Source: Candidatus Curtissbacteria bacterium (lineage in GTDB: Bacteria; Patescibacteriota; Microgenomatia; Curtissbacterales; GWA2-41-24). From it: a stretch of 11,210 bases of DNA. The stretch covers positions 1 through 11,210 of the forward strand of contig JACPKK010000035.1 of the NCBI GenBank assembly GCA_016187105.1. The letters run 5' to 3'. The notes beneath the pieces are model-generated. The model worked only from the letters and a program-made list of their open reading frames with translations. It searched no databases and had not been told where the DNA came from. Shown here piece after piece: positions 9,940-11,210 of the stretch (its first letter is position 1; each line of letters opens with the position of its first letter). The position numbers and the translations under genes were made by a program.

Positions 9940-11210
9940 CCTACCGCTCCTTCCATATTTAATTGAATTAATCGATTTAGCTCCACCGCGTATTCAAGCG
10001 GCAGCTCTTTAACAATCGGTTCTATAAAACCATTAACGATTAAGGATGTTGCTTCCATCTCCGTTAGCCCGCGGCTCATCAGATAAAATAATTTTTCCGC
10101 ATCAATCCTTGAAACCGAAGCCTCATGTCCAATCATCACATCGTCTTCGCCGACCTGCATCGTCGGGTAAGTGTCAGACCTTGATTTTTCATCGAGTATC
10201 AAAGCGTCACACCTCACATTGCACTTCACCTTCTCGGCGTTTTTGATAACTTTCACGAGTCCCCGATAAGAAGTCCTACCCCCAAACGCGCTGACAGACT
10301 TTGAAATGATTTCTCCGCTTGTCTCCGGCGCCAGAAACACCAGCTTTCCGCCCGCATCCTGATGTTGCCCGACCCCCGCAAATGCCAAAGATAATATCTC
10401 ACCCCGTGCTTTTCTGCCAACCAAATAACAGCTTGGGTATTTCATTGTAATTTTGGAACCCAAATTCCCGTCCACCCATTCCATCGTCCCTTCTTCGCTA
10501 ACAAACGCCCGCTTGGTCACAAGGTTGTAAACATTGCTTGACCAATTTTGGATTGTTGTGTATCGGCAGCGCGCGCCGCGCTTCACAAAAATCTCAACTA
10601 CCGCCGCGTGCAGTGAATCTGTCGTATAAACCGGCGCCGTGCAACCTTCTACGTAGTGAACATAAGCCCCCTCGTCCACAATAATTAGAGTCCTTTCAAA
10701 CTGCCCCATGTTGGCCGCATTGATCCTAAAATAAGCTTGAAGTGGAATGTCGACACTAACCCCCGGCGGCACATATATAAAAGAGCCACCAGACCAAACA
10801 GCGCTGTTTAAAGCCGCAAATTTATTGTCTGCCGCCGGAATGCTGTGGCCAAAATATTGTTTGACCAAATCCGGATATTGCCTCAAGCCCGAATCCATAT
10901 CCAGAAAAATAACTCCCTTATCCTCCCATTGTTTTTGGAAAGAATGGTAAACGGATTCAGATTCATATTGCGCCGTCACTCCGGCCAAAAACTTCTTCTC
11001 CGCTTCTGGAATTCCAATCGCGTCATACGTATCTTTAATATCTTTTGGAAGATCGCTCCATGAAGTTTTTTGCTTGTCGGTGGGTTTTATGTAATAGAAG
11101 ATGTTGTCGAAATCAATCGATGATAAATCCGCGCCCCAAGTTGGTATTTTCTTGGAAAGAAAAATCTCAAGAGCGCGCAGCCTATACTCGCGCATCCACT
11201 GCGGCTCGTT
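9936..11210 (-). CDS. sufB: SufB scaffold protein, N-terminus cut by window edge
   Basis: About 424 residues are visible. The frame is open to the right edge, beginning N-E-P-Q-W-M, so the ATG at 11195 is internal and some 45 residues are probably missing. SufB hallmarks follow: KIPTWGADLSSIDFDNIFYY, the SESVYHSF block, GSFIYVPPGVSVDIPLQAYFRIN, QFERTLIIVDEGAYVHYVEGC, MEWVDGNLGSKITMKYPSCYL, KCNVRCDALILDEKS, and the C-terminal FYLMSRGLTEMEATSLIVNGFIEPI. SufB builds new clusters in the SufBC(2)D complex with the SufC ATPase. The candidate ligand cysteines and glutamates of the C-terminal half are present. The stop TGA overlaps the next ATG. Length and motifs match typical SufB, and no repeat insertion is seen here. 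Confidence 0.97.
   Translation of the reverse strand, partial: NEPQWMREYRLRALEIFLSKKIPTWGADLSSIDFDNIFYYIKPTDKQKTSWSDLPKDIKDTYDAIGIPEAEKKFLAGVTAQYESESVYHSFQKQWEDKGVIFLDMDSGLRQYPDLVKQYFGHSIPAADNKFAALNSAVWSGGSFIYVPPGVSVDIPLQAYFRINAANMGQFERTLIIVDEGAYVHYVEGCTAPVYTTDSLHAAVVEIFVKRGARCRYTTIQNWSSNVYNLVTKRAFVSEEGTMEWVDGNLGSKITMKYPSCYLVGRKARGEILSLAFAGVGQHQDAGGKLVFLAPETSGEIISKSVSAFGGRTSYRGLVKVIKNAEKVKCNVRCDALILDEKSRSDTYPTMQVGEDDVMIGHEASVSRIDAEKLFYLMSRGLTEMEATSLIVNGFIEPIVKELPLEYAVELNRLIQLNMEGAVG
9947..9952 (-). promoter_or_regulatory. Shine-Dalgarno of the unrecognised suf gene, inside the sufB end
   Basis: AAGGAG on the minus strand, within the last codons of sufB, is 7 nt from ATG 9939 and 10 nt from the second ATG at 9936. 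It favours the first ATG and indicates that the gene is actively translated, not just read-through. Confidence 0.75.

Noticed and set aside
9936..11195. sufB beginning at the ATG at 11195
   Set aside because: The frame continues upstream with N-E-P-Q-W, the expected SufB sequence just before this Met; the gene is truncated by the window edge.

Overview
The window reads as part of a compact bacterial genome, most like a candidate phyla radiation (Patescibacteria-type) or similar small-genome lineage. That placement is inferred from tiny intergenic gaps, frequent start/stop overlaps, short protein versions, a Gram-positive-style membrane-anchored DsbA/DsbB pair, and many small palindromic or short-period repeats between and inside genes. 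All 17 recognisable genes lie on the minus strand and are read from right to left. Coding density is very high. No stretch of 300 bases lacks a gene, and no tRNA, rRNA, CRISPR array or transposase gene was seen.

Right part (11210 to 6544): an iron-sulfur cluster assembly operon. In transcription order it holds sufB (N-terminus cut by the window edge), an unrecognised 157-residue gene, a short sufD, a Rieske-type [2Fe-2S] protein, sufS, sufU and a three-cysteine ferredoxin. sufB, the unknown gene, sufD and the Rieske gene overlap end to end (ATGA, ATGA, 11 bp), which implies translational coupling. sufC is not in the window and may lie upstream of sufB.

Middle (6496 to 2899): a VIT1/CCC1-type iron or manganese transporter, an FAD/NAD(P) oxidoreductase, DsbB and DsbA (an extracytoplasmic disulfide-forming pair that overlap by 17 bp), then RpiB of the pentose phosphate pathway. 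Iron handling, cluster assembly, a ferredoxin and a flavin reductase next to each other suggest a redox and iron module, but that is inference from order.

Left part (2842 to 1): a small four-helix membrane protein, a class II aldolase (TAATG overlap), a cupredoxin-like lipoprotein, a DUF3105 membrane-anchored protein, and the N-terminal half of an aquaporin cut by the left edge.

The most unusual content is not a gene. (1) At least three gene 3' ends or gaps carry inverted arrays of degenerate units with strict 7- or 8-bp periodicity, each locus with its own unit sequence, plus related direct arrays, one of them inside sufS. (2) A palindromic element occurs twice in the same orientation inside sufD and is translated both times into the same octapeptide DSGQARMT. 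(3) A different short repeat is inserted in frame in the aldolase between conserved blocks. (4) Other hairpin elements sit directly beside start or stop codons. Together they suggest a genome colonised by several families of small non-coding elements that are tolerated within reading frames.
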